Source: Neolentinus lepideus HHB14362 ss-1
Lineage: Eukaryota > Basidiomycota > Agaricomycetes > Gloeophyllales > Gloeophyllaceae
DNA: 64,000 nucleotides
Direction: 5' to 3'
Assembly: GCA_001632425.1 (NCBI GenBank)
Contig: KV425574.1
Location: 227,005 to 291,004 of the forward strand
The notes under the pieces were generated by a model. It worked only from the letters and a program-made list of their open reading frames with translations. It was not told the DNA's origin and searched no databases. This document shows, piece after piece, positions 32,989-44,257 of the stretch (position 1 is the first letter of the stretch; each line of letters begins with the position of its first letter). The translations under genes and the position numbers were made by a program.

Positions 32989-33702
32989 ATGTTGGTCAAT
33001 GGTATCATGACGTTGCCCACGGAACTCTACTACGAGATTTGCGAGTGCGTACTCGCTGTCTCCATCCATGTCGTCTGTACGGCGGAGAAGACGCCGGTAT
33101 GGGAGATGAACGTCATTGCGAACTTGACTGCGGTATCGGAGAAGTTCAGAGCGATCACGATCGACCTCTATGTCAAAGCCCTAGCGGGTTCCCGAAGCTC
33201 GGAAATGTGAGTTCACCTTGCAAATCTTAATCTTCCTATTACAATTATAACTGAACGGAACCGCGGCAGTGATCAGGTACGAGCGGGACGAGGCATGATG
33301 AAGTACCTGCGTCGGCTCGCGGGCGCGGGAGAAGACGAAAATAAGGAGAGCGAAAGTCCCATATGGTCAAAAATCCCAGAGATCAGCCACTGGTCCCCCC
33401 TTCTCCAAGGATATGTCTTGTATTTGAACACGGTGAACCTACGCAAGGCGTATCGGGAGTCGAAGCGGAGGCAGAAGGAGCCTCAATCATCTTCGGCCTG
33501 CAGTTTGCCACAATCGCCGGTACCACCGCCGGCGCGGGGTGTCGACTCGGAGGTCGTCAAGAGCAGGATTAATAGGCAGAGCATGCAGGTGTTGCAGTTG
33601 GCATTGGAGAAGAGCGACCTCGTATACCCGAGACAGATGGGTGCTTTGTTAGATAAAGCTGTGCGAGAAGAGATAGGAGAGATCAATTCAGAACTGGACT
33701 AA
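32989..33702 (+). CDS. Small F-box-like protein of unknown function
   Basis: Exons 32989-33206 and 33270-33702; 216 aa. Near the start MTLPTELYYEICECVL resembles an F-box first helix, with a second part ANLTAVSEKFRAITIDLYVK. The remainder is charged and helical (MMKYLRRLAGAGEDENKE, NLRKAYRESKRRQKE). No known domain beyond that. The intron joins AT|T, making EIDQVRAG; using the later AG at 33275 would run into a stop. The ATG at 33007 is an equally good start and would remove six residues. Confidence 0.65.
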
Positions 33703-35754
33703 CGGAGCTAGACTCGGACAGACTATAGGTAGCTTGCAGCTAGTCTGAATTGATGTGCTGGCACTAGAATTGACTGTACACCCAAGACATTGGATCTGCG
33801 TTGGAGTAACTGGGCAGCTGCGTGTAGTGATGGTGGCAAATGGTCTCCGGATATCCAGAATCCACTGCGGTTTGGAGACAAGCTTGACTCCTCTCAGGCT
33901 CTCGCCAATCCCTGCAATGCATGGAGGAGGTTCGGGATGATGAGAGATGCATAGAACACGTAGAGGCGGATTACTATACGCGAAGCGCCCGTCACACAGC
34001 ACGCTCTAATCGTAAATTACTAATACACCGCCACGCAATGGCTCTGCAGCAACCGTTTCCATAAGCTATCCATGGATCTGCTCTCAGAAGTCATCTGAGC
34101 CTCTGAGGACAATTTCGCAACCGGAAATCTGTCCTAAATAAGATGTACTGGGACCATAAAGGTTAAAAATACAGTCTGCAGCTGTAGCAAACGAGTGCGC
34201 ACCGAAATATCGCGATCGGCACAAAAATGGGAACAAACCATGCGATCGCAACATTCCACATAAGATATTGCGATCCTAGACTATATGAGAGCTAACTTTG
34301 CGATCGTGAGGTTCAGGAGTCCTCTCGGGTTGATACTTGTCAGGATTACATTAATGAACAATGTTCTTCTTACTTCAGGGCTCGAGGGCATGTAAGGTAT
34401 CCTTGGGCACAACTGCCAAGTACTTGCTGCATTTGCCACAACCGTCGTTATAGTGATTCAAGCTGCCCTCTCGTTGCGTTAGATTGTCAGTATTATCTAG
34501 AAACCATTTGATAGCAACATAGCAGTACAAAGCTTTGTATAGTGATTTGAAATGCTCAACAACTTGCAATCTGCTACGGCGGCGATAGCAACGGATATAC
34601 ACTGCAGAAGTTATGAATGACCGAATCGCAAGGTCGGAGCTCAAGTGCTCACTTCCGATCGTATGTTTCATATAAGGAAATAACCCCTTTCTTATGAACG
34701 TCACGCCAATAGCAATATCTTCAGTGCGCCCACGTCCAGCAAAGGCGACACCTTCAGCAGTAGTCGTCAGACATGATAATTAACTGTGATTTTTCCTGTC
34801 AGACCTACTACTATTAACTTGAAACTGCTTGGAGACGAAACATCATTCAGCGGGACAGGTAACGCTGGTTCACGACACTGCCACCCTGATCATTCACTTT
34901 GTCTGTGGCTGAGAACTTTACCAAACCAGAAGTGAGCGACAATACGCCCTCGTCTAGTCCGTGCATGTTTGCTGACAAGTATGTTGCGCTGAAATATCTT
35001 TTACGACTCGAGTCTGATGGTGCAAGCTCGCGGGCCTGAGAAGCCACACTGATCCAGTTTGGATCCAGTTCGCCATGATCATCTCAATATTGACAGTTAC
35101 GGAACTGTTTGCTTGACAACCATGTCCTGTGCATAGTGAGCGGTCCTCCCACATCACCCAGGGATTGCCACCGCAAGCACTGGGGTGTGTTCATTCTTTG
35201 GCACAGACCCCCGTGTGGTCCATTCTTGGACAACATGTTGCATTGCCGATCGAAGAACCGGTGAAGTTGCCGCGAGGAGGGTTACGATTCTATGGACTGG
35301 ATATGAACTGATATGAACGTGCACAACTAGTGTAGGTCCATCGCTTGGCCGACTATTCACCTCCCCCGATGTTGCTCAAAGCGGGTATCCCGATTCGAGT
35401 TTGAACGGAACCGCAGATGGGCCGCAGCGGAGGCATTCCGTAAAGAGGTCAGTCTAATTCGAAATAAACCAGGTACGTCGTCACCTCGGGCGCAACACGG
35501 TGGCAATGCCAGATCCCGTCGATCGTCGTATAAGTGTCGAATGTGGAAGGCAATACGAGTGATTCAGTACGAGTTCAAGGAGCTCACGGCGGCGATCACA
35601 TCAGATGCAATGCTGTCAAGATGCTGTTCAGTCTAGTGACCCGTAATGACTCCACGATTCGGTGCGTACTGCAATATATAAAGTCCTGCAGCGACCTCGC
35701 GGTTGCTTCACCTCCCCCTCAACTACTACCCGCATTCCTTGACGCTCACACACC
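33703..35754. other. Two-kilobase gene-poor region
   Basis: No gene is recognised. Four GCGATC motifs lie within 95 bases at 34212-34306. A 109-codon minus ORF (34375-34704) shows no motif. The right end holds the promoter of the peroxidase; a pyrimidine-rich run (35708-35742) precedes its start. Confidence 0.5.
34212..34306. repeat. Cluster of four GCGATC(G) motifs
   Basis: GCGATCG at 34212, GCGATCGC at 34242, GCGATC at 34270 and GCGATCG at 34300, spaced 28-30 bases. Flanks are also similar (T-rich before). It may be a decayed tandem repeat of about 29 bases or a set of binding sites. Confidence 0.55.
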
Positions 35755-36539
35755 ATGCCTTGGCTATCCGCACTACTTCCCTCACCAACCACTGACCACG
35801 AATGGCAGCCCGCTCGTCCGGAGGACAAACGTTCTCCGTGCCCAGCATTGAATACTTTGGCGAATTACGGATACATGTGAGTATTTTTACCTCTCATTTA
35901 AACATCCTTTGGCTGATTGCCCCTCGCAGATCGAGGAATGGTAGAAACATAAAATTCTGGTACATGATCCACGCCCTACAGGCAGTGTACAATCTTTCCC
36001 TCCCTCTCGCCCTTTTCCTGGCCATCCCAGGGTATCTACTGTGCGGCTCAATACTGCGCATGTCATTGAACCTTGACGATCTCGCCCTCCATAATCGGCT
36101 GGAGCATGACGCATCCCTCGTGCACGACGACGCTCCTGCGGGCTCGGCTAGAGCCCCAACCAACGTGGATCCTGCCTTACTTCATTCCTTCCTCCATGCT
36201 TGCCCTGTCGGTCATGGGTTCAGACTGGAGGATTACGCCAAAATCCGGGTAGTGCGAGAGGCCACGCTGCCTCCTGGCAAGTCTTTGGACGCGTTTCACG
36301 CGGAGGTATCGCGGGGAGAAGCTGCCCTATCATGGCTGCTGATGCAAGATGGCAAGGGCGAGGTTTCCCCGGAGCGCATGAATCAATGGTACGGCGAAGA
36401 GAAGTTACCCGAGGATTGGAAAAAGCCTGAGCGACCTCTCGGACTTCTTACAACAAGGTTCACTGCCGCTAAAGTGAAGAACTTAATGGCTTCGACCAAA
36501 CACACAGCAGCCGAGGACATGCTCCCGATCAAGCGATAA
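35755..36539 (+). CDS. Heme-thiolate peroxidase (chloroperoxidase/peroxygenase-like)
   Basis: Exons 35755-35876 and 35930-36539; 243 aa. SPCPALNTLANYGYI holds the Pro-Cys-Pro whose Cys29 is the proximal heme-iron ligand. LQAVYNLSLPLALFLAIPGY and LNLDDLALHNRLEHDASLVH (Glu-His-Asp of the metal-binding loop) complete the family pattern. Later LPPGKSLDAFHAEVSRGEAA matches the C-terminal helix set. Such enzymes use peroxide to halogenate or oxygenate small organic substrates. No clear signal peptide is present, unlike secreted peroxygenases, so it may act inside the cell or be exported differently. The intron splits AT|A within the YI of the heme motif. A longer open frame at 35802 in another phase lacks this motif and is rejected. 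Confidence 0.9.
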
Positions 36540-37103
36540 CTTTATTTCCATGTTAATCAATCATTCATTCCGAGGAACTTTGCATTTTACTTGCTCCATT
36601 TTGGTCTATTCTGGTTGCATTTTTTTCTTTATATTTACCTTGTGTGGCGATACGTGTGTCTTTATAAAAGGAAGGGTTCCATGCGATAAATTTAGTCCAC
36701 TTATTACCGGCATCATAGTTCATCTTAGGCCATCGTGCCTCAAGTTGATGCGCCTGACGAAATTGTACATAAAGATGATCTTTAATATACATCCCCACGA
36801 CAATGATTTGTTCGGAGGCTGAGTTTACCGGACATGAGGGCAGCGAGAGGGTAGTAACAATCACATTGATGGTATTGGGTTTCATGAATGCGTACAGGTG
36901 AACATCTGCATCAGTCTTGACCACCGTCAGGTTATCATTGACAGTTGTTGATCCGCGCTGCCGTCGAGCACCAGAAGGCGGTGTCATTTGAGTAATCAAA
37001 TCACAAGCGAGCTTCCCATTACTTGAGGACATACACGACTACCATCATAGCCTACAGCCCATAGTGCAAAGCCACTAGTGGGCAAAGTACTCAAACACAT
37101 GTA
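36540..37103. other. Intergenic region between convergent genes
   Basis: AT-rich around 36580-36680. ORFs on both strands (36550-37032) carry no motif. Nothing further is seen. Confidence 0.5.
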
Positions 37104-39179
37104 CTATACGGGCGGGGTACATCCCAGAGACGTGGCACTTGATGTCTGGAAAGCCGTCTTGATGCTCAAGCTGGACCCATATATGCCTATTGGCCATGAG
37201 CCACCCAATGGTACGACTCGAGATATAGCGAGAATCGACGTACCCAGACCAGACATCGTGAGAGCTCCGAGAAACATGACCACATTGAACAGCTTGAAGT
37301 ACCATTGTCCCGCGAAGAATCCCCTCTTCCACCGGGAGAACTGACGCCAAGTATCACCGGGGTCATTTTTCGCAGCGTCGAGGATCATCTGGTACCCGAC
37401 GAGCATAATGGGCGGGAAACTGTAGGTAAACTGCATAACACATATAGCACCGACTAAGCCGGATATGTTCTGCACTTGTGGGATGGCCGCGCCAATAATA
37501 AACGCTAGAAGTCCGGTAAGCTAAGGAACTATCGGGATTAAGATCCAGATGACCTCACCGAGGGACCAGTAAAGGATAACCATGGTTGACCAGATGAGCC
37601 TGCCTTTCATGCTAAGCAGAGGCGGACCCTTAATCCACTCCTCGACAACGTGTAAGTACACGATTTCTGGAAGTGTTTTATTAACCTCCCTATGAAGATT
37701 ATGAACGACCCGAGATACTGACTAACACCGATATTACCGACTAGTCCAGCAGCAATGATGCCGGAAATCAGTGCTAGCACATTGCCGAGCGTCTGCCAAG
37801 CGTATTTGCTGACACCTTGATACGCTAGCGGCAGAGAAAACTGTCCCTGAAATGCGTACACAAATATTCCGTACATCATGTATACCGTGGAAATCAAGAG
37901 CTGCGCGCAAATCTGGGTGCACACACGTCAGCGCAGAGGCTTGGCGATGAGAGTAATGGACTCGCCATAGCCTTCCAGAAGTCCATAGGCCGTTTCATCT
38001 CAGCCATGAACTCAGGGAATATCATAGCACCGCCGTAGGCGTAGACCATTTGCATGATACCGTTTACTTTCGCAAAGATGGGCTGGCTTACGAATCTCTG
38101 CCTCACGATAGGTCCTGGGGAGATACCGTAAGCCGCCGATGCAGCGGCATAATTGGGCGGAGAATGCGCAACAAAGCCCATGGAGGTAAATATTATGAGC
38201 AGATTGAGCCAAACGGACCTGGTGACACAGAGTAAATCACGCTCAAGCGTGTCATGTCCAATAACTGTACCACTCACGCGTTTGCAAGCCATCCATAACT
38301 CTTTAACGTTCGGATTTGACCGATTACCATACCGACGAGGGGCCATATGAGGATCTCGACGGCAAAGCAGAAACCATGGTTGTTTGCAATCTGCTGTACG
38401 GACTGGCCGTTCGCGAGGCATATTATGGCCACCTGTGAGAGGTGTATCCCACAAGAGTAAAATGAAATCTGACAGGTGAGGATAGGTTCTAGATGCTTAC
38501 GACGATAATCAACTGTATCGTTTGCAGAAACGTGCAGATGTGCCGGAACCATTCACCAAATATACGACCGCCTAGATCTGCATACTGTCTAATGGGATAT
38601 CTGTGCGAATCCAGCTTGCAGAACAGATATGATAGGATAAGCCCCGTGTAGCAAGCGACGATACCCACTGTTTTTATTGTTAGTCTTCTTGCGCAGGTCT
38701 TAGCCGCGGACGTACTCACTGACGATGTACAAGATAGCTCCCGGGACATATCCCACTTGGCTGAACGCGTACGGTGCGTTGAAAGGGCCTAGAATGTCCG
38801 TCGTGATCAGATAAAAGACAGAAATCCAACCGGCGGTTCGGAGAGCACGACGAGCTTGTAGTATTTCAGCTTCATGGGCAGAGAGACTCGAGTCCTTCTC
38901 CGCTGGACTCTCTCTAACGAAGGCCATGATGATAAGTTCTGCGAGCACGTGGTACATCCATACATCAAAGAGGACCGCCCTGCCACTTCTGACTCTCTCG
39001 TCCGTTCGGCATACTGCATGTAGGTCTCGAACGAGACATGCGTTATATCTAATATCCGTTAGTCGAGACGCGAAGACTAGCAGCAAGTGTAGCACACCGT
39101 GCTGCTGGACAGAAACATCCACGGGATACTTTAGATCCTTGTCACTTGTAGGTGTATCAGGGGCCGTGTTTACAGCCAT
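37104..39179 (-). CDS. AAAP-family amino-acid transporter (tandem copy 1)
   Basis: Exons 39179-39098, 39048-38976, 38913-38720, 38667-38501, 38432-38278, 38218-37966, 37912-37723, 37666-37559, 37504-37244, 37186-37104; 521 aa. Motifs of this fungal amino-acid/auxin permease group: RRALRTAGWISVFYLITTDI, NAPYAFSQVGYVPGAILY, ACYTGLILSYLFCKLD, VNGIMQMVYAYGGAMIFPEF, VEEWIKGPP, GDTWRQFSRWKRGFF. There are about eleven membrane helices, with a soluble N-terminus containing SFETYMQYAE. It probably imports neutral amino acids at the plasma membrane or vacuole. The intron at 37913-37965 has a GC donor (ATG|GCGAGT). The next gene (40004-42116) is its paralog with the same intron phases. An apparent stop after SLGE lies in an intron, so the gene is intact. 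Confidence 0.9.
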
Positions 39180-40003
39180 CCTTCACAAAAGACTAGAGAG
39201 GCAAAGTAGGGCCCTCAAGTGCCAAAACGTACTGAGACATACGCCAGCGTTTATATGCTTATCTGCAAATTGTAGGTCCACTCAGTCAAGTATATTTCGC
39301 AGCGAAACTAGTTGCCATGTCTTGGTCAACTCCGCTTATCCTTGGGAAAGGGTCAGCTAAAGTGGGAAAGGGTTGGCTAAAGAGAGGTAGTGTCACCGGA
39401 ATGCGCGGAACGTCCCAGTGATCCTTGATGATTGCTTCGGTAACCCACAGTATAGCAGAGATCTAACCCAAATACCTCAATTGAGGGTGTGATACAAACC
39501 ACGCCGCTACAGGCAGTACGTATACTTTGACAGATGGATGAGGATGGACCATTGCTGTAGTATGGGCTGGGAACGTATCGAGACCAAGTTTAGTTCTATA
39601 ACAGATTCCGCTGCGGCATTCAGGTACAATCACCACGCCTTCAAGTTCCTTGCTGGACATATGGTCAGAGCTATCATTGTGGTGGCTGATATAGATGATT
39701 GCTATAGTCAGATGTGGTCGGCGTCGCGGCGAACTGCACAATGCATATGCAGGAAGCAAAGGTGCGGCACCCGGGCCGTGGCCACCAAACCGCGGAATCC
39801 CACCGTCCAGCTCCTGCGAAACCGATCGGTATACAAAACTTCAAGAGTTATAAACAGAAAAATTATGAATACAGCCGAACGACGGCGACGGCTAATCTAC
39901 TACGGTCATTACATTACGTATCACATTTGTCAGAAAAGCGCTAGAAGTACTGTACCCAGATCCAGTCTAAACGCTTCTCCGCCCCGACGATCTTAATTAT
40001 CGT
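39180..40003. other. Spacer between the two transporter genes
   Basis: Contains the promoter of copy 1 and the 3' flank of copy 2. ORFs (39463-39996) have no motif. A direct phrase AAAG(T)GGGAAAGGGT(C/T)(A/G)GCTAA occurs twice at about 39346-39380. Confidence 0.5.
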
Positions 40004-42116
40004 TTACACCGGAGGAGTGCAACCCAACGAAGTAGCGGAAGAGACTTTGAAGGCAGCTTTGATACTCTCTCCAGCACCATACATACCTGTTGAATAGACG
40101 TTCAGCTGTAGACCAGACCGACATAGACACGTCAACAACTCACCTAGGCATGCCATGGCGAGAGCTCCCAGGAACAAGCAGAAGTTGAATGCCTTCCAGT
40201 ACCACTTCCCTGAGAACACACCACGTTTCCACCGAGACCACTGGTGCCACGTGTCGCCAGGGTCATCAACCATCGCGTCGGTGATCACCATGTAGCCAGC
40301 CAAGAACAGCGGCGGGAACGTATACGTGAACTGCATGATACAGACTGCCGCAACAAGTGCAGAGATGTTCTGCACTTGAGGGATAGCAGATCCAACGATG
40401 AAAGCTGGAGAAAATCAATCAGTGGCTGGCGTTTGACAAATGAGTTGAGAGACGTACCGAGACTCCAATACAGGAATACCATGATAGTCCAGATGACACG
40501 ACCACGCTTGCTCATAAGAGGCGGACCGCGCATCCATTCTTCAACGACGTGCATGTACGCGACCTCTGTCATAGATTTACCATCAGCAATACTCCCTAAA
40601 ATCCGTCATTAACTCGTAGTACTGACTGATGCCGATGTTTCCGTACAAGCCAGCGGCGATGATACCAGAAAGGAGCGCCAATACATTGCCCACTGTTTGC
40701 CACGAGTACTTGCTGACGCCCTGGTATGCGAGAGGGAGCGTGTACTGCCCTTGATAGGCATACACAAAGATACCGTACATCATGTAGACTGTGCAGATCA
40801 GCAACTGCGCACAGATCTAACATTTGACGTCGTAAAAATCACTTTATGTAAGTAGACGAAACACACCATAGCCTTCCAGAAGTCCATTGGCCTTCGCATT
40901 TCCGCCATGAACTCAGGGAAGATCATAGCACCACCATAAGCGAACACCATTTGCATGATACCGTTGACCTTTGAGTACAGCGGCTGGCTGACGAAGGCAT
41001 GGGTCGTCACGGGTCCAGAGGCTATAGCTGGACCGTAGCTGCTGATAGCCGACGCGTAGTTGGGAGGGGAATGGGCGACGAATCCCATAGAAATGAAGAT
41101 GATCAAGAGGTTGATCCAAATAGCCCTAGACAATCACGTAGTCTCAGCCACTGCGACTCGCACGAACGGTCGAGTAAATAACTTACATATTGGCTAGCCA
41201 GCCATAGTTCTTGAGACTCCTGATTTGGCCAGCTACCATACCGACAAGTGCCCATATCAAAATTTGGACAGAGAAGCAAAACTCGTTATAGACGGCAATC
41301 TGTGCTACGGATTGGCCATTGGACAGTAGAATCGTACCGACCTACGAAATATAACGATTCACTGAGTGAAAGCCTTGACAGCGATTGCGTCGACGGTACT
41401 TATACTTACATTGATAATCAGTTGCACGGTTTGCAGCACAGTGCAGAGATGCTTGAACCATTTTCCAAATATACGCTCTGCAATATCTGCGTACGTTCTG
41501 ATCGGATACTGTTCAGAGTCCAAGCGACAAAATAGGCGCCAGAGGATAAGACCAGTGTAACATGCGATACCACCCACTGCAGAGGCAGCATGAGTCTCAG
41601 GAACAACGGTCACGTGATGGTAAAAGAGAGATAAGACGCACTGAAAACGTATAGGATGGCACCCGGGACAAAGCCCACCTGGCTGAACGCAAATGGTGCG
41701 TTGAATGGGCCCAGAATATCCGTAGTGATCAAGTAGAATACAGATAACCAGCCTGCTGTACGCAGTGCCCTACGAGCGTTCAATAGTTCCTGCTCATATG
41801 GGGAGACAGTGCGACCTTTCTCCGTCGGGGTCTCACTGCCGGTCCGACTTGTGGCTGCTTAGTAGGTCATCCACTATGTTTGACAACACGCCACTCACTT
41901 TGCAGCGTATTCGCCGTTCGCTTCCCGAGCCCGAGCCTGCTCCGCGAAAGCAAGATAGGTCGCGAAGGGCACCTTTGATCCATCTGAACGATCATCACCG
42001 ACTATTCATAATGATCCTGTGTACGACGTACCAGTAGAGCGCTCCGAGACGTCGACCGACGGGGGTTTCGCAACGCCCTCTCCCGCGATAGTCGCTGGTT
42101 TCGCAAACGAGGGCAT
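40004..42116 (-). CDS. AAAP-family amino-acid transporter (tandem copy 2)
   Basis: Exons 42116-42032, 41983-41899, 41847-41642, 41576-41410, 41341-41187, 41125-40867, 40816-40627, 40565-40458, 40404-40144, 40086-40004; 532 aa. It matches copy 1 along its length: VPFATYLAFAEQARARE, RRALRTAGWLSVFYLITTDI, FAFSQVGFVPGAILYVF, VNGIMQMVFAYGGAMIFPEF, VEEWMRGPP, GDTWHQWSRWKRGVF, and the shared end SSATSLGCTPPV. Six of ten exons have exactly the same length as in copy 1, and every intron keeps its phase. The role is probably uptake of neutral amino acids. The acceptor of exon 3 (CACAAG) was set by reading frame. All GT-AG introns here, unlike copy 1. Confidence 0.91.
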
Positions 42117-43645
42117 GGTGGTCGTGTAAGCAGGCGTGCTTGGGGCGGGAACTTTATAAGGAATACTCATGACGGGATGGGACGGCTTCTCATGGATAAA
42201 AATACCCCGTTGGTGGACTCCGCCCTGTGCCTTGCATCATGAAGTGCGATGACAGGAGACTCTTATCAAGGTTCGGCTGCGTATCTCCTCCGCCTCTGTA
42301 CGGAGTGCAGCGATCGCGCCAATCGGCCAGAGCCGCCTGCAATGCTGCTGGCGAAGCCCTGCTCAGACCAGCTCAGGCCTCGATGAATCGATGGACATCG
42401 AGACGAAGTACGTGGATTTGCTTACCGGAGCCTCCGGGAAAACCTGCCTGTTCATCCAGGCTATATATAAATAGCGGACCACATGCAAAGAGACAATCGT
42501 GCCAATGTTATACGCATGGCAATCGGAAGTTTTTTTTGTAGATGACAGCCTAGAGAAACACTTTCTGAGCCATTGAGATCGCAGCAGGGCCCGGCACTGA
42601 ATCTTCTCAACATTAGGTCATCGTATCAATGAATTGGGCCGGCGGCGAGTACTTAGAAGGCCGGCTCTTTCAGTCGCGTGCAGACTAAAGCACACTCGTC
42701 CGCGCTCTAGATGGTTCTGACGGCCGTCTTCGCAGAACGGGCATGCCGTTGAACTACGTGCTGATTTTGATTCTAATGTTGCACCTGCAACGGAGATGAT
42801 TCTGGAGTTTCCATTCATATGTAGCAGATACCACGATCGTGATCCAAAGCTCGGAAAGGGTGGAAACTACGTATACCGATAGACTCAAGACGATTTTGAC
42901 CCCTTAGCTGGAAGAGATTAAAACGAAGCTAATCATCAGCGATAAACACGCATGTCCATTATACACTTGATCAGTGCTCCTGGAAAGTCTTTCCGGATAC
43001 CGACAGAATCCAGGGCCTTGATGACGGCGATGAGAGGCAAGCAGACAGGGAGTCTCAGTGGCCGGGCGTGCGACACACCCATGCTTGTAGAGATGTAATG
43101 ATGATTTGTTTGACATATATTCCTGGGACCTTGCTCTGCGCGTACATTGTGATGCCTTCTCACGATGTCGAGATACTCATTTAAACATAAGTCAAATTGG
43201 CCTAGGATGCTCACCGCAGTGTAGGTCCCCTGATCACCCTGATCCACCATCTATCTGCCAGCTGTTTATTCGAAGTGCCTTGTCTTCATCTTTGGGTATC
43301 AAGGTTGCTGAGGTTCAGAACTGGACCCTGGCAACACTAGGTTGCTCATATATAGAGCTTTAGGGTGACAATCTGGCTACGTGGTCAAAGATTCATGATG
43401 ATAATTCATAATGAACATAGAGGGAAGGTCACGTTCTAACACCAGCCAATTTGGTATGTTTTTGAGGCAGAAATTTGATGCGCACCTTTCCATGAACAAA
43501 ACGCGTCGCCAACACGCTCGTTAACGCGAACACGTGACCGTGGGGCAAACACCGAAACCAGCCGAAACCCTCAAGTTCCCATCCTTGCGTAGTGACCACA
43601 TCTTGTCTATCGGAGTCTCTGGAATAATCATCTCACTATCTCGAA
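42117..43645. other. Intergenic region upstream of two divergent genes
   Basis: Promoters of transporter copy 2 (left) and the Fmp46-like gene (right). ACGCGT and related boxes near 43500-43530 could be regulatory. ORFs such as 42936-43250 (-) have no motif. No gene is seen. Confidence 0.5.
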
Positions 43646-44257
43646 ATGTTCAGCGCTTTCAACCGTACCATCGTAAGTGAAACGGTAACTGCTTCAAGTT
43701 CGATATTACTGATACGTGCGTTTCCTGGCCCAGCCTCAGATATCTATATTGTATGTATAACGAGAAGTAACTTCACCTTACCACCCTTACTGGAGTAACG
43801 CAGTCACCATCCATCCTCTCCACCATCAGTGAAGGCGCTTAACCTCTTGAAAGCAGCAGTGTCTGCTCCTTATCCTGCTTCCAAGCCTGACGCACCGCCT
43901 TTGCGATTCAATCTTGATATCGTCGAATCGACTCCTCCTACGCCTGACCAACTCCGAACAATTCTGTCCTACCTTCCTTCTGCATCTGCATCACCAGCTC
44001 CTCTTTCTACCCTTCTTTCGTCCCACCCTTCAGCGCCTTCCGGGAGTGAGCAACCCCGGACAGCCGATGCCGTGACTAAGCTAGCGTCGTCGAATCCTTC
44101 AGCTCTGAAGTGGCCTATTGTGGTCGATTGGGACAGTGGCAAGGCCAGCATTGGAGATGTGGAGGGCGTGAAGAGTATCCTGGAGGAGTTGAGGAGAAAG
44201 CGGGACGGTGAAGCAAACGGTGAAGAGGAGAATAAATCGAAAGGGTGGTTTTCGTGA
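43646..44257 (+). CDS. Fmp46-like thioredoxin-fold mitochondrial protein (DUF1687)
   Basis: Exons 43646-43672, 43734-43750, 43804-44257; 165 aa. The join gives MFSAFNRTIPQISIFHHPSS then PPSVKALNLLKAAVSAPYPA, the start of Fmp46-type redox proteins in basidiomycetes. FNLDIVESTPPTPDQLRTIL follows, then a Pro/Ser-rich insert and WPIVVDWDSGKASIGD near the C-terminus. The fold is thioredoxin-like, with a mitochondrial location in yeast; the reaction is unknown. There is no CxxC pair, as in other members. The 17-base middle exon is required to form PQISIF. The acceptor at 43803 was preferred over a later CAG because it alone keeps frame. Confidence 0.83.

Noticed and set aside
34375..34704. 109-codon minus-strand ORF
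   Set aside because: No recognisable domain, no support from splicing or neighbours.
35802..36539. 245-codon continuous plus ORF as the peroxidase protein
   Set aside because: Its first 40 residues are out of phase; only the spliced model from 35755 contains the Pro-Cys-Pro heme motif.
37501..37560. Premature stop in transporter copy 1 after SLGE
   Set aside because: It lies in an intron with proper GTGAGG and TAG ends, matching the intron of copy 2.
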